NCBI RefSeq assembly: GCF_000720765.1
Contig: NZ_JODC01000001.1
Location: 186,001 to 250,000, forward strand
Direction: 5' to 3'
Origin: Streptomyces sp. NRRL S-646
GTDB taxonomy: Bacteria; Actinomycetota; Actinomycetes; Streptomycetales; Streptomycetaceae
Length of the DNA stretch: 64,000 nucleotides
The notes beneath the pieces were generated by a model, which saw only the letters and a list, made by a program, of their open reading frames with translations, was not told where the DNA came from and did no database searches. Position 1 is the first letter of the stretch. The number at the start of each line of letters is the position of its first letter. Positions 7,620-17,570 of the stretch are shown here, one piece after another. A program made the position numbers and the translations under genes.

Positions 7620-8371
7620 CCCGCGGCGGGCAGCGTGAACTCGTAGACCAGGGCGTCCGGTTGGGCGTCCACGACCAGGTCGGTGATCTCCAACGGGCGC
7701 GCGTACTGGTCGTGCACGCGCCGCCTGACCCGCACCGACGGCGTGTCCGCGAGCGGGGTGATGGAGTCCCGGTGGTGCAGGGTCAGGCCCGCCCTGCGCA
7801 TCCAGTCGTAGGCGCGGCGCAGCTGGGCGGAGGCGGCGCCGTCGGCGCGGTCGCGGTAGCGGGCCAGCTCCTCGACCTCGGAGAGGGCCACGGCGGAGAA
7901 CGAGGTCACGGCCGTGCGGCGCCCGCGGCCGTCGGCGCCGGCCGACTCGTAGCGGTGCACGAGCGTCTGCCGGTGCGGGGCGAGCCCCAGGGCCTCGGCA
8001 TGCTCGGGCGGGGGAGTCTCCCAGGTGACCGTGGCCCGGTCGACGGCGTATGCGTCCGCGACCCGGGCGCCGACCGGGAAGGTCAGCGAGGACGTCGTCT
8101 CCACCGGCAGGCCGGGCAGCGTGGCGTGGCTGCCCCGCCGGTCGGTGGCGACCAGACCGTCCCGGCGCAGCACCTCCAGTGCCTGCCGGACGGTCTCCCT
8201 GCTGACACCGAAGTGCCCGGCCAGCTGCCGTTCGCCCGGCAGCCGTTCACCGGGCGGGACGGTGCCGTCGCGCAGCTCGCCGAGCAACTGTGTCGCGACG
8301 CGCCAGTACAGCGGATCCCCTCCGTGTTCGCCTTCGGGCAGGGGAAGGTCGTGCGGGGTGGTGCGGGCCAT
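7616..8371 (-). CDS. GntR-family (HutC/UTRA) transcriptional regulator
   Basis: The 251-aa protein has an N-terminal winged helix (residues 20-90; GERQLAGHFGVSRETVRQAL) and a C-terminal UTRA ligand-binding domain (residues 100-245). That architecture is shared with DasR and HutC. An AGGAGG site lies 6 nt before the ATG. The only nearby candidate operator is the DasR-like site at 8434-8449, about 63 nt upstream, which suggests autoregulation or control by a paralogue. No sugar-transport or amino-sugar genes are adjacent, so the effector cannot be inferred. Confidence 0.9.
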   Translation of the reverse strand: MARTTPHDLPLPEGEHGGDPLYWRVATQLLGELRDGTVPPGERLPGERQLAGHFGVSRETVRQALEVLRRDGLVATDRRGSHATLPGLPVETTSSLTFPVGARVADAYAVDRATVTWETPPPEHAEALGLAPHRQTLVHRYESAGADGRGRRTAVTSFSAVALSEVEELARYRDRADGAASAQLRRAYDWMRRAGLTLHHRDSITPLADTPSVRVRRRVHDQYARPLEITDLVVDAQPDALVYEFTLPAAG

Positions 8372-8433
8372 GCCGCGCCTCCTGTTGGTGACGGAACGTA
8401 GCCGTGCGGGCTCATTGCGCCACCAGATCTAGC

Positions 8434-8449
8434 ATTGGTCTAAACCACC
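8434..8449. promoter_or_regulatory. DasR-like (dre-type) operator upstream of gntR
   Basis: ATTGGTCTAAACCACC matches 13 of 16 positions of the DasR-responsive element consensus ACTGGTCTAGACCACT, including the TGGTCTA/ACCA arms. It sits upstream of the UTRA-type GntR gene and downstream of a convergent gene, so the gntR promoter is its only clear target. Confidence 0.6.
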
Positions 8450-8501
8450 AGGGAAGACCGACCCGGTGGTTCGGCCGAAACCGGTCCGCGCCGAGCGCCG
8501 C

Positions 8502-9668
8502 TCACAGCGCCTGGTACACGGCCTCGATCAGGGCCATCTTTCGCGGGTCGTCCGCGATTTGAGGCCCCATCCGGTTCATCACATACCCCACCGACACACC
8601 CGCCTCAGGGTCGGCGAGCCCGCAGGAGCCGCCGAAGCCGTCGTGTCCGAAAGCCCGCGGGTTGGGTCCGTACGATCCGTTCGGCCCGCTCAGCCACAGG
8701 CCCAGCCCGATCTCCGTCTCGTGCGCGAGCCCGGCGCCGAGCACCAGGTCCCGGCAGCTGCCCTGCCCCTCACGCACCCGCTCGGCGGCCTCGGGGGACA
8801 GGATGCGACGGCCGTCGTAGGTCCCCCTGCCCGCGAAGATCCCGTAGAGCGCGGCGACCGCCCGTGCGGTGCCGTGGCCGTTCGCGGCCGGGATCTCGGC
8901 GGCCCGCCACTCCGGAGTGTTGGCCTCGCTCGCGCCCACCAGCGGATTGGCCAGCGCGGCGAGCGCCTCCGGTCCCAACTGGCTGAAGATCGCGGCCTGT
9001 TCGCTGCTGGACGCGGCCGGCGGATGCACCAGCTTGGCCGCCCGCCCTGCCTCCTTCTCCGGCAGTCCGACGGTGAAGTCGATCCCCAGCGGCCCGGTCA
9101 CCTCCCGCTCCAGAAAGGCACCCGGCAGCAGCCCCGAGACGCGTCGCACCACCTCACCCACGAGGAAGCCGTAGGTGAACGCGTGGTACCCGGACCGCGT
9201 CCCCGGCTCCCACCAGGGCTCCGTCGCCGCGAGCCGCTGCGTGGTCGACTCCCAGTCGTAGAGCTGCTCCAGCGAGTGCGGCTCCCGCAGCCCGGACAGT
9301 CCCGCCCGGTGCGACAGCAGGTGCCGTACGAGGACCTTGTCCTTGCCGGCCGCGGCGAACTCGGGCCAGTAGGCGGCCACCGGCGCGTCGAAGTCCAGCA
9401 GCCCCCGGTCGGCGAGGATGTGCGCGCACAGCGCGACCGGACCCTTGGTCGTCGACCACACATTGACCAGCGTGTCGCGCTCCCAGGGCCGGGTGCGCGC
9501 CGCGTCGGCCCACCCGCCCCACAGATCCACGACGGTCGTGCCGCCGACGGTGACGGCGACCGCGGCGCCGAGCTCCGTCCGGTCGCGGAAGTTCTCCTCC
9601 AGTGCTGTCCGCACCGCGGCGAACCGCTCGTCGCAGTAACCGTGCACCTCGGGCTCGTGCTCCGCCAT
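8502..9668 (-). CDS. beta-lactamase-fold serine hydrolase
   Basis: A 388-aa protein of the class C beta-lactamase/esterase fold. The nucleophile motif is STTK (Ser72-Lys75) and the tyrosine motif is YHAFTYG near residue 170. The region GLRE...WWEPGTRSGY is typical of EstB-type esterases and D-aminopeptidase-like proteins. There is no signal peptide, so it is probably cytoplasmic. The start at 9668 is chosen for GGAGGGG just upstream; the 536-codon frame extends through non-coding sequence. Substrate unknown. Confidence 0.88.
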   Translation of the reverse strand: MAEHEPEVHGYCDERFAAVRTALEENFRDRTELGAAVAVTVGGTTVVDLWGGWADAARTRPWERDTLVNVWSTTKGPVALCAHILADRGLLDFDAPVAAYWPEFAAAGKDKVLVRHLLSHRAGLSGLREPHSLEQLYDWESTTQRLAATEPWWEPGTRSGYHAFTYGFLVGEVVRRVSGLLPGAFLEREVTGPLGIDFTVGLPEKEAGRAAKLVHPPAASSSEQAAIFSQLGPEALAALANPLVGASEANTPEWRAAEIPAANGHGTARAVAALYGIFAGRGTYDGRRILSPEAAERVREGQGSCRDLVLGAGLAHETEIGLGLWLSGPNGSYGPNPRAFGHDGFGGSCGLADPEAGVSVGYVMNRMGPQIADDPRKMALIEAVYQAL

Positions 9669-9757
9669 GGGCCCCTCCGTCGTCCGCCGGGAACCCGGGC
9701 CGCGACGCTGCGGCCCGGGCAACCTGAACGTACCGACTGGTCGGACTGGAGGGAAGG

Positions 9758-10162
9758 TCAGAGGAGGAACAGCTTCCCGGCGGGCTCCTGGTGACCGTCG
9801 GTCGTATGCCAGTAGTCCCGCGTCTCGACGGCCAGGCCCGCCCCGTCGAACCGCACGAACACGCAGCCTGCGAGGGCCGAGGCTACGCCGCCCTCCTCGG
9901 CCAGGACACGGAACTCGGCCACCGCCACCCCGTCCTGGCCGACGACCGGCGGCGAGAACCGCACGTCCGTCACCCGCTCCTGGGCGAACGACCATCGCAG
10001 ATACCCGGCCAGCTCGCCCCGCCCCCGGTGCGGCTCGCGGAACGGCATCGAGCGGTGGACGCACTCCTCGGCATACAGCTCCAGCAGCGCGTCCACGTCG
10101 TGCGCGGCCCATGCCCGCTCCCAGACTCGCACGAAGCGTTCGGCGGCCTCACGCGTGTCCAT
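9758..10162 (-). CDS. SnoaL-like/NTF2-like family protein
   Basis: A 134-aa single-domain protein (REAAERFVRVWERAWAAHDVDALLELYAEECVHRSMPF) with the family's alternating helix-sheet pattern and YWHTTDGHQ near the C-terminus. It lies 12 nt downstream of the esterase gene on the same strand and may be co-transcribed with it. Function unknown; unlike the family member at 5143 it keeps an HR pair at the end of strand 1. Confidence 0.85.
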   Translation of the reverse strand: MDTREAAERFVRVWERAWAAHDVDALLELYAEECVHRSMPFREPHRGRGELAGYLRWSFAQERVTDVRFSPPVVGQDGVAVAEFRVLAEEGGVASALAGCVFVRFDGAGLAVETRDYWHTTDGHQEPAGKLFLL

Positions 10163-10174
10163 GCCGATCTCTCC

Positions 10175-11143
10175 TCACACGTACGACCGCAGCCACTTCA
10201 GCTTGGCCGCCTCCTGGAAAGGCCCGCCGCCCTCGTGGTCGTTGAAGTCGTACACCTCGATCGTCTTGTCGTCGTGCGCCCAGGCGTTGAACGCGGCGAA
10301 GACGGTGGACGGCGGGCAGGTCTGGTCCTCCAGGGCCGCCGAGAACAGGGCGGCGGCGCGGCCGCGGGAGGCGAAGTGGACGCCGTCGAAGTAGGACAGG
10401 GTGCGCAGGGCGTCCTCGGTGCGGCCGCGATGGGTCTTGAGGAACAGGCCGATCTCACGGTACGGGTGCCGGTCCGTCACCGTCGCGGCGCGGGGGTAGT
10501 CGCACAGGAACGGCACGTCCGGGGCGATCGCGGTCAGGTCCGGGACCAGACCGCCCACCGCGATGGTGATGCCGCCGCCCTGACTTCCGCCGAGGGCGAC
10601 CGTGCGGGCCGCGTCGGTCAGGGGGTGCGAGCGGGCCGCCTCGACGGCACGCACCGCGTCCGTGAACACCCGCCGGTAGTAGTAGTTCTCGGGCGCGTCG
10701 ATGCCGCGGGTCATGAAGCCGGGGTAGGCGGGCGCACCGCCCACCGGGTCCGCGGTGGCGCCGCCCCCGCCCCAGCCGCTGCCCTGTCCGCGCGTGTCCA
10801 TCACGAAGTGCGCCCGGCCCGTGGATGCCCACAGCAGGTGCTCGTGCGGCAGGCCGCGCCCGCCGCCGTATCCGATGAACTCCACGACCAGCGGTATCGG
10901 CTCCTCGGCCGCGGCGGGCAGCGTCAGCCAGCCCTTCACCGGGTGCCCGCCGAACCCCGCGAACGTCACGTCGTACACGTCGACCGTCGTCAGACCCGTG
11001 TCGACCGGTTCGAAACGGGCGTCCAGGTCGTGCTCGCGGGCCTCCTGCAGGGTCTTGGACCAGAAGGCGTCGAAGTCCTCGGGCTCGACGGAGGCGCTGC
11101 GGTACTCGCGGAGCTCGTCGAGGGGGAGGTCGAACAGGGCCAT
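10175..11143 (-). CDS. CE7-family acetyl esterase (acetylxylan esterase / cephalosporin-C deacetylase)
   Basis: A 322-aa alpha/beta hydrolase. The CE7 RGQ motif is present (DTRGQGSG, residues 117-123), the nucleophile is GGSQGG (Ser187), and the acid and base lie in AWAHDDKTIEVYDFNDHEGG. The start MALFDLPLDEL matches the conserved CE7 N-terminus, so ATG 11143 is preferred over the longer frame. CE7 enzymes deacetylate xylo-oligosaccharides and cephalosporin C inside the cell. It precedes a SnoaL-like gene in a probable two-gene operon. Confidence 0.92.
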   Translation of the reverse strand: MALFDLPLDELREYRSASVEPEDFDAFWSKTLQEAREHDLDARFEPVDTGLTTVDVYDVTFAGFGGHPVKGWLTLPAAAEEPIPLVVEFIGYGGGRGLPHEHLLWASTGRAHFVMDTRGQGSGWGGGGATADPVGGAPAYPGFMTRGIDAPENYYYRRVFTDAVRAVEAARSHPLTDAARTVALGGSQGGGITIAVGGLVPDLTAIAPDVPFLCDYPRAATVTDRHPYREIGLFLKTHRGRTEDALRTLSYFDGVHFASRGRAAALFSAALEDQTCPPSTVFAAFNAWAHDDKTIEVYDFNDHEGGGPFQEAAKLKWLRSYV

Positions 11144-11260
11144 GTAGGACCGCCTTTGCGAAGAGACAGTTACCAAGGGGCAGTGCGGTGATCACACCGT
11201 ACGTGGGTGGTCGGACGACTCGCCAGGTCTTTCCGGCCGTACCCGTCTACGATGGGCGCC

Positions 11261-12619
11261 ATGACGACAGCCGTGGATCTGCTGGTCAAGGACGCCGGTC
11301 TGCTGGTCGTCGACGGGGACGGCGAGATCCCCGGCGGCTGGGTGGCCGTCACCAGTGGTCGGGTCACCGCGGTGGGCACTGCCGGGACCGAGCCCGAGGC
11401 CCGTACGACCGTCTCCGCGGCCGGACGACTGGTCACCCCAGGCCTGATCAACACGCACCACCACATCTACCAGAACCTCACCCGCTCCTACGCGCCCGCC
11501 GTGAGCGGCACCCTCTTCGACTGGCTGACCACCCTCTACCCGCTGTGGTCCGCCCTCGACGAAGAGGCCGCCTACGTTTCGGCGTACGTCGGCATGGCGG
11601 AACTGCTGATGGGCGGCTGCACCACCTCCTCCGACCACCTCTACGTCCACCCCCGCCCCCACCTCGTCGACGCCGAGATCCGCGCCGCCCGTGACATCGG
11701 CTTCCGCTTCCACGCGACCCGCGGCTCCATGACCCGCTCCGTCGAGGACGGGGGACTGCCGCCCAGGAGCGTCACCCAGACCATCGACGAGGTGCTCGCC
11801 GACAGCGAGCGGCTGATCAAGGCCCACCACGACCCGAAGCCGGGTGCACTGATCCGCGTCGCGCTCGCGCCCTGCTCACCGTTCTCGGTGACCAAGGAGG
11901 TCATGACGGCGACCGCCGAACTCGCCGAGCGCCACGACGTACGTCTGCACACCCACCTCGCCGAGGACCGTGACGAGGACACCTACTGCCTCGAGACCTA
12001 CGGCTGCCGGCCCGTGGAGTACTTCGAGGACTGCGGCTGGATGAGCGACCGCACCTGGGTCGCCCACTGCATCTACCCCAACGACGACGAGCTCGCCCGG
12101 CTCGCAGCAGCGGGCGTCGGCGTCGCGCACTGCCCCAGCTCCAACATGCTCATCGGCGGCGGCACCGCGCGCGTCAAGGAGATGCGCGAACTCGGCCTGC
12201 CCGTCGGCATCGGCTGCGACGGCTCCGCCTCCACGGACCACGCCTCCCTCTGGATGGAGACGCGCGGCGCCCTGCTGCTGGGCCGCTACCGCGGCGGACC
12301 CGGCGCTATGACCGCACGCGACGCCCTCGACATCGCCACCCGCGGCTCCGCCCGCTGCCTCGGCCGCGCCGACGAGTTGGGGCACCTGCGCCCGGGCGCC
12401 TGCGCCGACCTGGTCGTCTGGGATCTCCACGAGGTCGCCCTCGCGGGGGCGCTGAGCGACCCCGTCGAGGCATGGCTGCGCTGCGGGCCGGCCCGGGCCT
12501 GGACGACCGTGGTCGGAGGCCGGGTCCTCGTCGACCGGGGCGAGCCGGTGCTGCCCGGGCTGGCGGAGGCACTGCGGGACCACGGGCGGATCGCGCGGAG
12601 GATGCAGCAGGAGGCGTAG
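11261..12619 (+). CDS. amidohydrolase, 8-oxoguanine deaminase-like
   Basis: The 452-aa amidohydrolase has the metal-binding HHH of NTHHHIYQN, HTHLAED and WVAHC, and the later GIGCDGSASTDH, all in family order. NTHHHIYQNLTRSYAPA and the GCTTSSDHLYVHP stretch fit 8-oxoguanine deaminases and related S-triazine/guanine deaminases. It probably salvages or detoxifies oxidised purines in the cytosol. No Shine-Dalgarno precedes the ATG, but TACGAT sits 8-13 nt upstream, so a leaderless transcript is likely. It is divergent from the esterase operon. Confidence 0.88.
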   Translation: MTTAVDLLVKDAGLLVVDGDGEIPGGWVAVTSGRVTAVGTAGTEPEARTTVSAAGRLVTPGLINTHHHIYQNLTRSYAPAVSGTLFDWLTTLYPLWSALDEEAAYVSAYVGMAELLMGGCTTSSDHLYVHPRPHLVDAEIRAARDIGFRFHATRGSMTRSVEDGGLPPRSVTQTIDEVLADSERLIKAHHDPKPGALIRVALAPCSPFSVTKEVMTATAELAERHDVRLHTHLAEDRDEDTYCLETYGCRPVEYFEDCGWMSDRTWVAHCIYPNDDELARLAAAGVGVAHCPSSNMLIGGGTARVKEMRELGLPVGIGCDGSASTDHASLWMETRGALLLGRYRGGPGAMTARDALDIATRGSARCLGRADELGHLRPGACADLVVWDLHEVALAGALSDPVEAWLRCGPARAWTTVVGGRVLVDRGEPVLPGLAEALRDHGRIARRMQQEA

Positions 12620-12933
12620 CCCGCAAGCCCGGCTTGCTGCGACGGGGCCGGGCAAGGGGGCCGGAAACATGCGGGGCGTGGACGACTTGGAGCGCTCGGG
12701 GCCGGCCGTACACACAGCGGTGCCGGGCGACCGGCGGGCGGGGCGGCTGAGCCGCCGGCTGATCCTTCGCCCGCCGAACTGGGGCCTGTCGGCCCCGAGT
12801 TGCTGACGACGGTGCCCGCCCGGTTGGCGCGTGCCGAGGCCGGTGGGGGCTGACGCGTTCGCCCGCGATCGAGGCGGGGGCGAAGCAGGCGTGGTGCCGG
12901 CTCGCCCGATCCCCGTCCTGGCAGGATGGCGGC
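12620..12933. other. intergenic region with short hairpin
   Basis: No credible gene is visible in these 314 nt. GCAAGCC at 12623-12629 and GGCTTGC at 12631-12637 form a compact palindrome directly after the deaminase stop, possibly a weak terminator. Confidence 0.4.
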
Positions 12934-13287
12934 ATGGAACGTGTGCTTGGAATCGGTGGTTACTTCCTGCGCGCCGCCGATCCGGCGGCCCTGAGCGCTT
13001 GGTATCGCGACTGCCTGGGTCTCGACGCCGACGAGAACGGTCTGTGGCGTCCGGAAGCCGGGCCGACGGTGTTCGCGGCGTTCGAGTCCGAGACCGACTA
13101 CTTCGGGTCCCGCACCCAGCAGACCATGCTCAACTTCCGGGTCCGCGACCTGGATGCGATGCTCGCGCAACTGCGCGCCAAGGGAGCGGACGTGGCCGAG
13201 GAAACACAGGACATGGAGGGTGTCGGCCGATTCGGCTGGGTCACCGATCCTGAGGGCAACCGGATCGAGCTGTGGCAGCCCGAATGA
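12934..13287 (+). CDS. VOC (glyoxalase/bleomycin-resistance) family protein
   Basis: A 117-aa VOC-fold protein with paired beta-alpha-beta-beta-beta modules. It starts GIGGYFLRAADPAALSAWYRDCLGL and ends FGWVTDPEGNRIELWQPE, with the usual terminal metal-ligand Glu. Family members are lyases, dioxygenases or binders of drugs; the substrate is not apparent. It is monocistronic in appearance. Confidence 0.88.
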   Translation: MERVLGIGGYFLRAADPAALSAWYRDCLGLDADENGLWRPEAGPTVFAAFESETDYFGSRTQQTMLNFRVRDLDAMLAQLRAKGADVAEETQDMEGVGRFGWVTDPEGNRIELWQPE

Positions 13288-13470
13288 GCGCGTCGTGTCC
13301 CTGAGGCCGGGTTGTGCATGAGGCCGGGACGGGGGCCGGATCTTTGTGGCTTCTGTCAGTACGACGGTCCGCCGGGGGGCCTGGAGACTGCCGGTCAGTG
13401 GCTGCGGCGTGCCCAGGGCGCGGGAGACCGGGGCCCACGGACATGACCAAGCACAGGGGAGATCAGCAAC

Positions 13471-14211
13471 GTGAGTGTCCAGCAGTACGACAAGATCGGT
13501 GAGGCCTTCGAGGGCTTCAAGTCCCTGCCGCTGACGCAGTATGCGGAAGTACCCGGCTTCCTGGCCATGGTCGGGGACGTACACGGCAAGTCGGTCCTCG
13601 ACCTGGCCTCCGGTACTGGCTTCTACAGCAGGGAGTTCAGGCGGCGCGGCGCCGAGGACGTGCTCGGAATCGACATCTCCAGTGAAATGGTCGCCGCGGC
13701 ACAGGAGTTGGAAGAGCGCGATCCGCTGGGCGTGCGCTACGAGGTGGGCGATGTGACCGAACTGCGCGCCCTGGGGCGGCAGTTCGACATCGCCACAGGT
13801 GTCCAGATGCTCAACTATGCCGAGGACATCCCCGCCATGGAACGGATGTGCCGTCACGTACACCGAAGCCTCAAGCCCGGCGGCGAGTTCTTCGCGCTGA
13901 TGCAGTCACCCGACTACGTCTTCGACAAGGCCACCCTGGAGAAGTACGGCTTTCTCTGCGAGCCGACCGGCGAGGAGACCGAGACCGGCCCGCGCGTCCG
14001 GGTCACGGCGCTGCTCGACCCGCCGATCGAGATCGTCTCCACCGCCCCGCGCCGCGAGGTCTATGAACAGTGTCTGCGGGCGGCCGGATTCGGCGAGCCG
14101 ACCTGGGTCCCGCTGAAGGTGTCCGACGCCGGTGTACGCGCGTTCGGTGCGGACTTCTGGGCGGACTTCACCGCCAACCCCCCACTCGAGATGCTGCGCT
14201 GCCGCGCCTGA
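13471..14211 (+). CDS. class I SAM-dependent methyltransferase
   Basis: A 246-aa methyltransferase with motif I LDLASGTGFYSREF near residue 45, VLGIDISSEMV as motif II, and SLKPGGEFFALM near 135. The GTG start at 13471 has GGGGAG about 9 nt upstream. Homologues are often annotated as toxoflavin- or small-molecule methyltransferases (ToxA-like), so a secondary-metabolite substrate is possible but unproven. A strong hairpin follows the stop. Confidence 0.85.
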   Translation: MSVQQYDKIGEAFEGFKSLPLTQYAEVPGFLAMVGDVHGKSVLDLASGTGFYSREFRRRGAEDVLGIDISSEMVAAAQELEERDPLGVRYEVGDVTELRALGRQFDIATGVQMLNYAEDIPAMERMCRHVHRSLKPGGEFFALMQSPDYVFDKATLEKYGFLCEPTGEETETGPRVRVTALLDPPIEIVSTAPRREVYEQCLRAAGFGEPTWVPLKVSDAGVRAFGADFWADFTANPPLEMLRCRA

Positions 14212-14231
14212 CCACCGACCGGAGACCCGGT

Positions 14232-14269
14232 GGCCCGGCCCCTGTATGTCACCCGAAGGGGGCCGGGCC
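14232..14269 (+). terminator. strong hairpin terminator
   Basis: GGCCCGGCCCC at 14232-14242 pairs perfectly with GGGGCCGGGCC at 14259-14269, an 11-bp all-GC stem with a 16-nt loop. It begins 20 nt after the methyltransferase stop. It lacks a U-tract, as is usual in this group. Confidence 0.7.
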
Positions 14270-14466
14270 GCCGGCGGCAGCCACATCCCGACCTGCGGGT
14301 GCAGCCGGCGGCTGAACCCAAGAAGCGTGCCACTCGATGAGACGGTCGCTTCCGTCCACGGCTCCTGACATCGCCTGCCCTCAGCCGAATGGGGCCCGTG
14401 CTCCGTCGCGTCCGCCTGGCGGGGCATAGATCGCATTGCGCGTATGTCCCCGACGAGAGGCGTGTC

Positions 14467-15198
14467 ATGAAGTTCGCAGTCATCGGCGGTACCGGGCTGA
14501 TCGGGTCACAGGTCGTCAAGAACCTGAACGCCGTCGGGCACGAGGCAGTACCGCACTCGAAGTCCACCGGAGTCGACGTCATCAGCGGCCGGGGGCTGGA
14601 CGAGGCCGTGGCGGGCGCCGACGTCGTGGTCAACCTGACGAATTCCCCGACCTTCGACGAAGCCTCCCCGGCCTTCTTCCAGGCCTCGATGGACAACCTG
14701 CTGGCGGCGGCCCACAAGGGCGGCGTCGGCCACTTCGTCATCCTCTCGATCGTCGGTACCGACCAGGTGCCGGAGCTGGACTACTACCGGGCCAAGGCCC
14801 TCCAGGAGAACATCCTCACCGCCGGGCCGATCTCCTACTCGATCGTCCGGGCAACGCAGTTCATGGAGTTCATGGACGCCGTCCTGTCCTGGACCGCCGA
14901 CGCCGACACCGTCCGGCTGCCCGCCACGCCGATCCAGCCGATCGCCGCCAAGGACGTGGCCGCCGCGGTGGCGGAGGTCGCGGTGGGCACCCCGCTGAAC
15001 GGCATCCGCAACATCGGCGGCCCCGAGATCTTCAGCCTGGACGAACTGGGCCGGATCACCCTGTCCCACAAGGGCGACAACCGCACCGTCGTCACCGACC
15101 CCACCGCAGGCATGTTCGCCGTCGTCAAGGGCGACGTCCTCACCGACAAGGAAGCTCACCTCGCGCCCACGCGCTACACCGACTGGCTCTCCGCCTGA
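14467..15198 (+). CDS. NmrA-like NAD(P)-binding SDR family protein
   Basis: A 243-aa atypical short-chain dehydrogenase/NmrA protein. The nucleotide-binding motif is IGGTGLIGSQVV at residues 6-17, with FVILSIVGTD and SIVRATQFMEFM further on. It lacks the classical YxxxK pair, so it may be a redox sensor or NAD(P)H-dependent reductase. The ATG follows a GAGAGG-type site. Its last 44-46 nt are repeated at about 4018-4065. A convergent gene begins 9 nt after the stop. Confidence 0.88.
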   Translation: MKFAVIGGTGLIGSQVVKNLNAVGHEAVPHSKSTGVDVISGRGLDEAVAGADVVVNLTNSPTFDEASPAFFQASMDNLLAAAHKGGVGHFVILSIVGTDQVPELDYYRAKALQENILTAGPISYSIVRATQFMEFMDAVLSWTADADTVRLPATPIQPIAAKDVAAAVAEVAVGTPLNGIRNIGGPEIFSLDELGRITLSHKGDNRTVVTDPTAGMFAVVKGDVLTDKEAHLAPTRYTDWLSA

Positions 15199-15207
15199 TA
15201 CAGGCCA

Positions 15208-15789
15208 TCACGCCCGACGCCGTGTCCACTCCGGCTCGGTCCGTGCCCACTCCCGCTCCCACTCGACCAGCCGGTGCCCGGTGGACACACGGCGTACGAC
15301 CGTGTGCGCCAGCAGCACCCCGGCGACCGCGCCGCCCGCGGCACAGATGCCGATGGTCACGGTGTGCTGCCAGACCTGCGTCTCGCCCGGCGGCGGTTGA
15401 ACGGACCTGCCCCCGGCGTCGAACCAGACGTCGACCCTGTCGCCGTGCTTGGTGTCCGCCGGGACGCGTGCGTTCGCGGTGTGTGTGCCGGTGGCGTCGG
15501 TCCAGCGGACATCCACGCGGGATGTGTCATCCCGGCCGCCCTGCACCGACGGCAGCCTCTCGGGTGTCCTGCCGACGACCTCGGCCCGCACCCGGTGACG
15601 TTCGGCGCGCTGTGCCGCCGCCACGGCCCGCGCCTCGTCATGGGCCCACCAGCCCGCGAGCGCTCCCGCCAGTGGCGCGCCCACGAACAACAGGACGGCG
15701 ACGATCAGCGCCGTCCACGCCTCGACCACGTCCGACCGACGCCGCAGCGGATTGCGCCGCCAGCGCCAGCCGTGCACCCGGGTTCGCAT
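15208..15789 (-). CDS. Rv1733c-like transmembrane protein
   Basis: A 193-aa membrane protein with two helices, near residues 25-48 (WTALIVAVLLFVGAPLAGAL) and 140-162 (TVTIGICAAGGAVAGVLLAHTVV), flanking an extracytoplasmic beta-rich domain (VDVRWTDATGTHTANARVPADT). This is the layout of mycobacterial Rv1733c relatives, which are dormancy-associated in Mycobacterium. GGAGG precedes ATG 15789; the longer frame upstream is shadow sequence of the ferredoxin reductase. Function unknown. Confidence 0.82.
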   Translation of the reverse strand: MRTRVHGWRWRRNPLRRRSDVVEAWTALIVAVLLFVGAPLAGALAGWWAHDEARAVAAAQRAERHRVRAEVVGRTPERLPSVQGGRDDTSRVDVRWTDATGTHTANARVPADTKHGDRVDVWFDAGGRSVQPPPGETQVWQHTVTIGICAAGGAVAGVLLAHTVVRRVSTGHRLVEWEREWARTEPEWTRRRA

Positions 15790-15974
15790 GTCGACCTCCT
15801 CGCCGTCGCCGGAGCCGGAGGGGCCGTATCGTTTGGGTCTGTATTGTCCCTCCGCACCGCGTATGCGCGCGAGTGCCCAGGAGGATCGGGTACCCAGCAC
15901 ACGGGAGATCGCTCCATCCGCCCGGTCCCGGTCGAGTCGGCAACGTCGCGGGAGACAGGCAGCCCTTCGGAGCG

Positions 15975-16749
15975 TCAGCCGAAGCGTTCGATCCGGATCC
16001 GCTCCACGGGCTGGCCCGCCTCGACGAGCAGCCGCGAGGCGTGCTCGGCGAAGGCGTTCGAACCACACACATAGGCCTCCCACCCACCGGGTGGCTGCTC
16101 GGCCAGGAGCGGCGCCACATGTGCGGCCGCCATACGTCCCACGGGCTCGCCCGCCGGTGCGCGCCGCGTGAACACCGGCGTCGTCTCCGCGCCGAACTCC
16201 CGCGCGTAGATGAGCTCCTCGGGACTGCGCGCGGACACCAGCAGCCGCAGCGGCACATCCAGCCCGCGCGCCCGGTGGTGCCGCACCATCGACATCAGCG
16301 GTACGACCCCGGAGCCGGCCCCGACCAGCAGCGCGGGCCGGTCGCCCGGCCAGGCGAAGAAGCCGCTGAGCGGGCCGCGCACCTCGACCCGGTCGCCGGG
16401 CTCGGCCACGGTGTGGAACCAGCCCGAGACCTCGCCGCCCTCCACATGGTCCAGGGTCAGCTCGATGTGCCCGGGGTCGTCGGGCGCGGACGCGATCGAA
16501 TAGTGGCGCTGGGCCACATAGCCGTCCTTTGCGGTCAGCCGCAGCATCAGGTGCTGGCCGGGCAGATGCCCCGCCCAGGCGGGCACCGCGAACCGGAAGG
16601 TGGCCGCGTGCGGGGTCTCCCGCCGGATCTCGGTGAGCGTGGCGGTCTGCCACTCGGCGGCCGCCCGGCTGCTCACGGCGATCCGGCCGGGCACGGCGAA
16701 GCGGGTCGGGGGAGTGAACCCGGGGGAAGGGGAGGGCTGCGTCAGTTGC

Positions 16750-16757
<8 letters not shown>
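15975..16757 (-). CDS. FAD/NAD(P)-dependent ferredoxin reductase-like oxidoreductase
   Basis: A 260-aa ferredoxin-NADP reductase fold. The FAD motif is QRHYSIAS, the NAD(P) motif GAGSGVVPLMSM, and the C-terminal AYVCGSNAF. It has no iron-sulfur domain. The ATG overlaps the upstream molybdopterin gene by 8 nt, so the two are translationally coupled. The pair resembles a small electron-transfer module in which this flavoprotein supplies or receives electrons from the sulfite-oxidase-like enzyme. Confidence 0.88.
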
Positions 16758-17355
<598 letters not shown>

Positions 17356-17570
17356 GCGGGATCCAGCGGGACGGAAGTGGTTGCTGACGCATTCAACCGT
17401 ACGTGCTCGTCAGGCGTGCTCCGGCCCCGGGCCGGCCCGCGATCGTTAAGGCCGTATGAAGACTCCGGCGCCCCGGGAATAGCCGGCCGCTGATCCTCCT
17501 TGCCGACTGGTGCCGGAACCGGTGCCCCGTACAACCGGTGACCAGCGGCAGCGAAGGAGAGTGGGAGCAG

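Noticed and set aside
14232..14269. Hairpin considered as a riboswitch or attachment site
   Set aside because: It follows a stop codon, has a simple GC stem and no conserved aptamer features; a terminator explains it.
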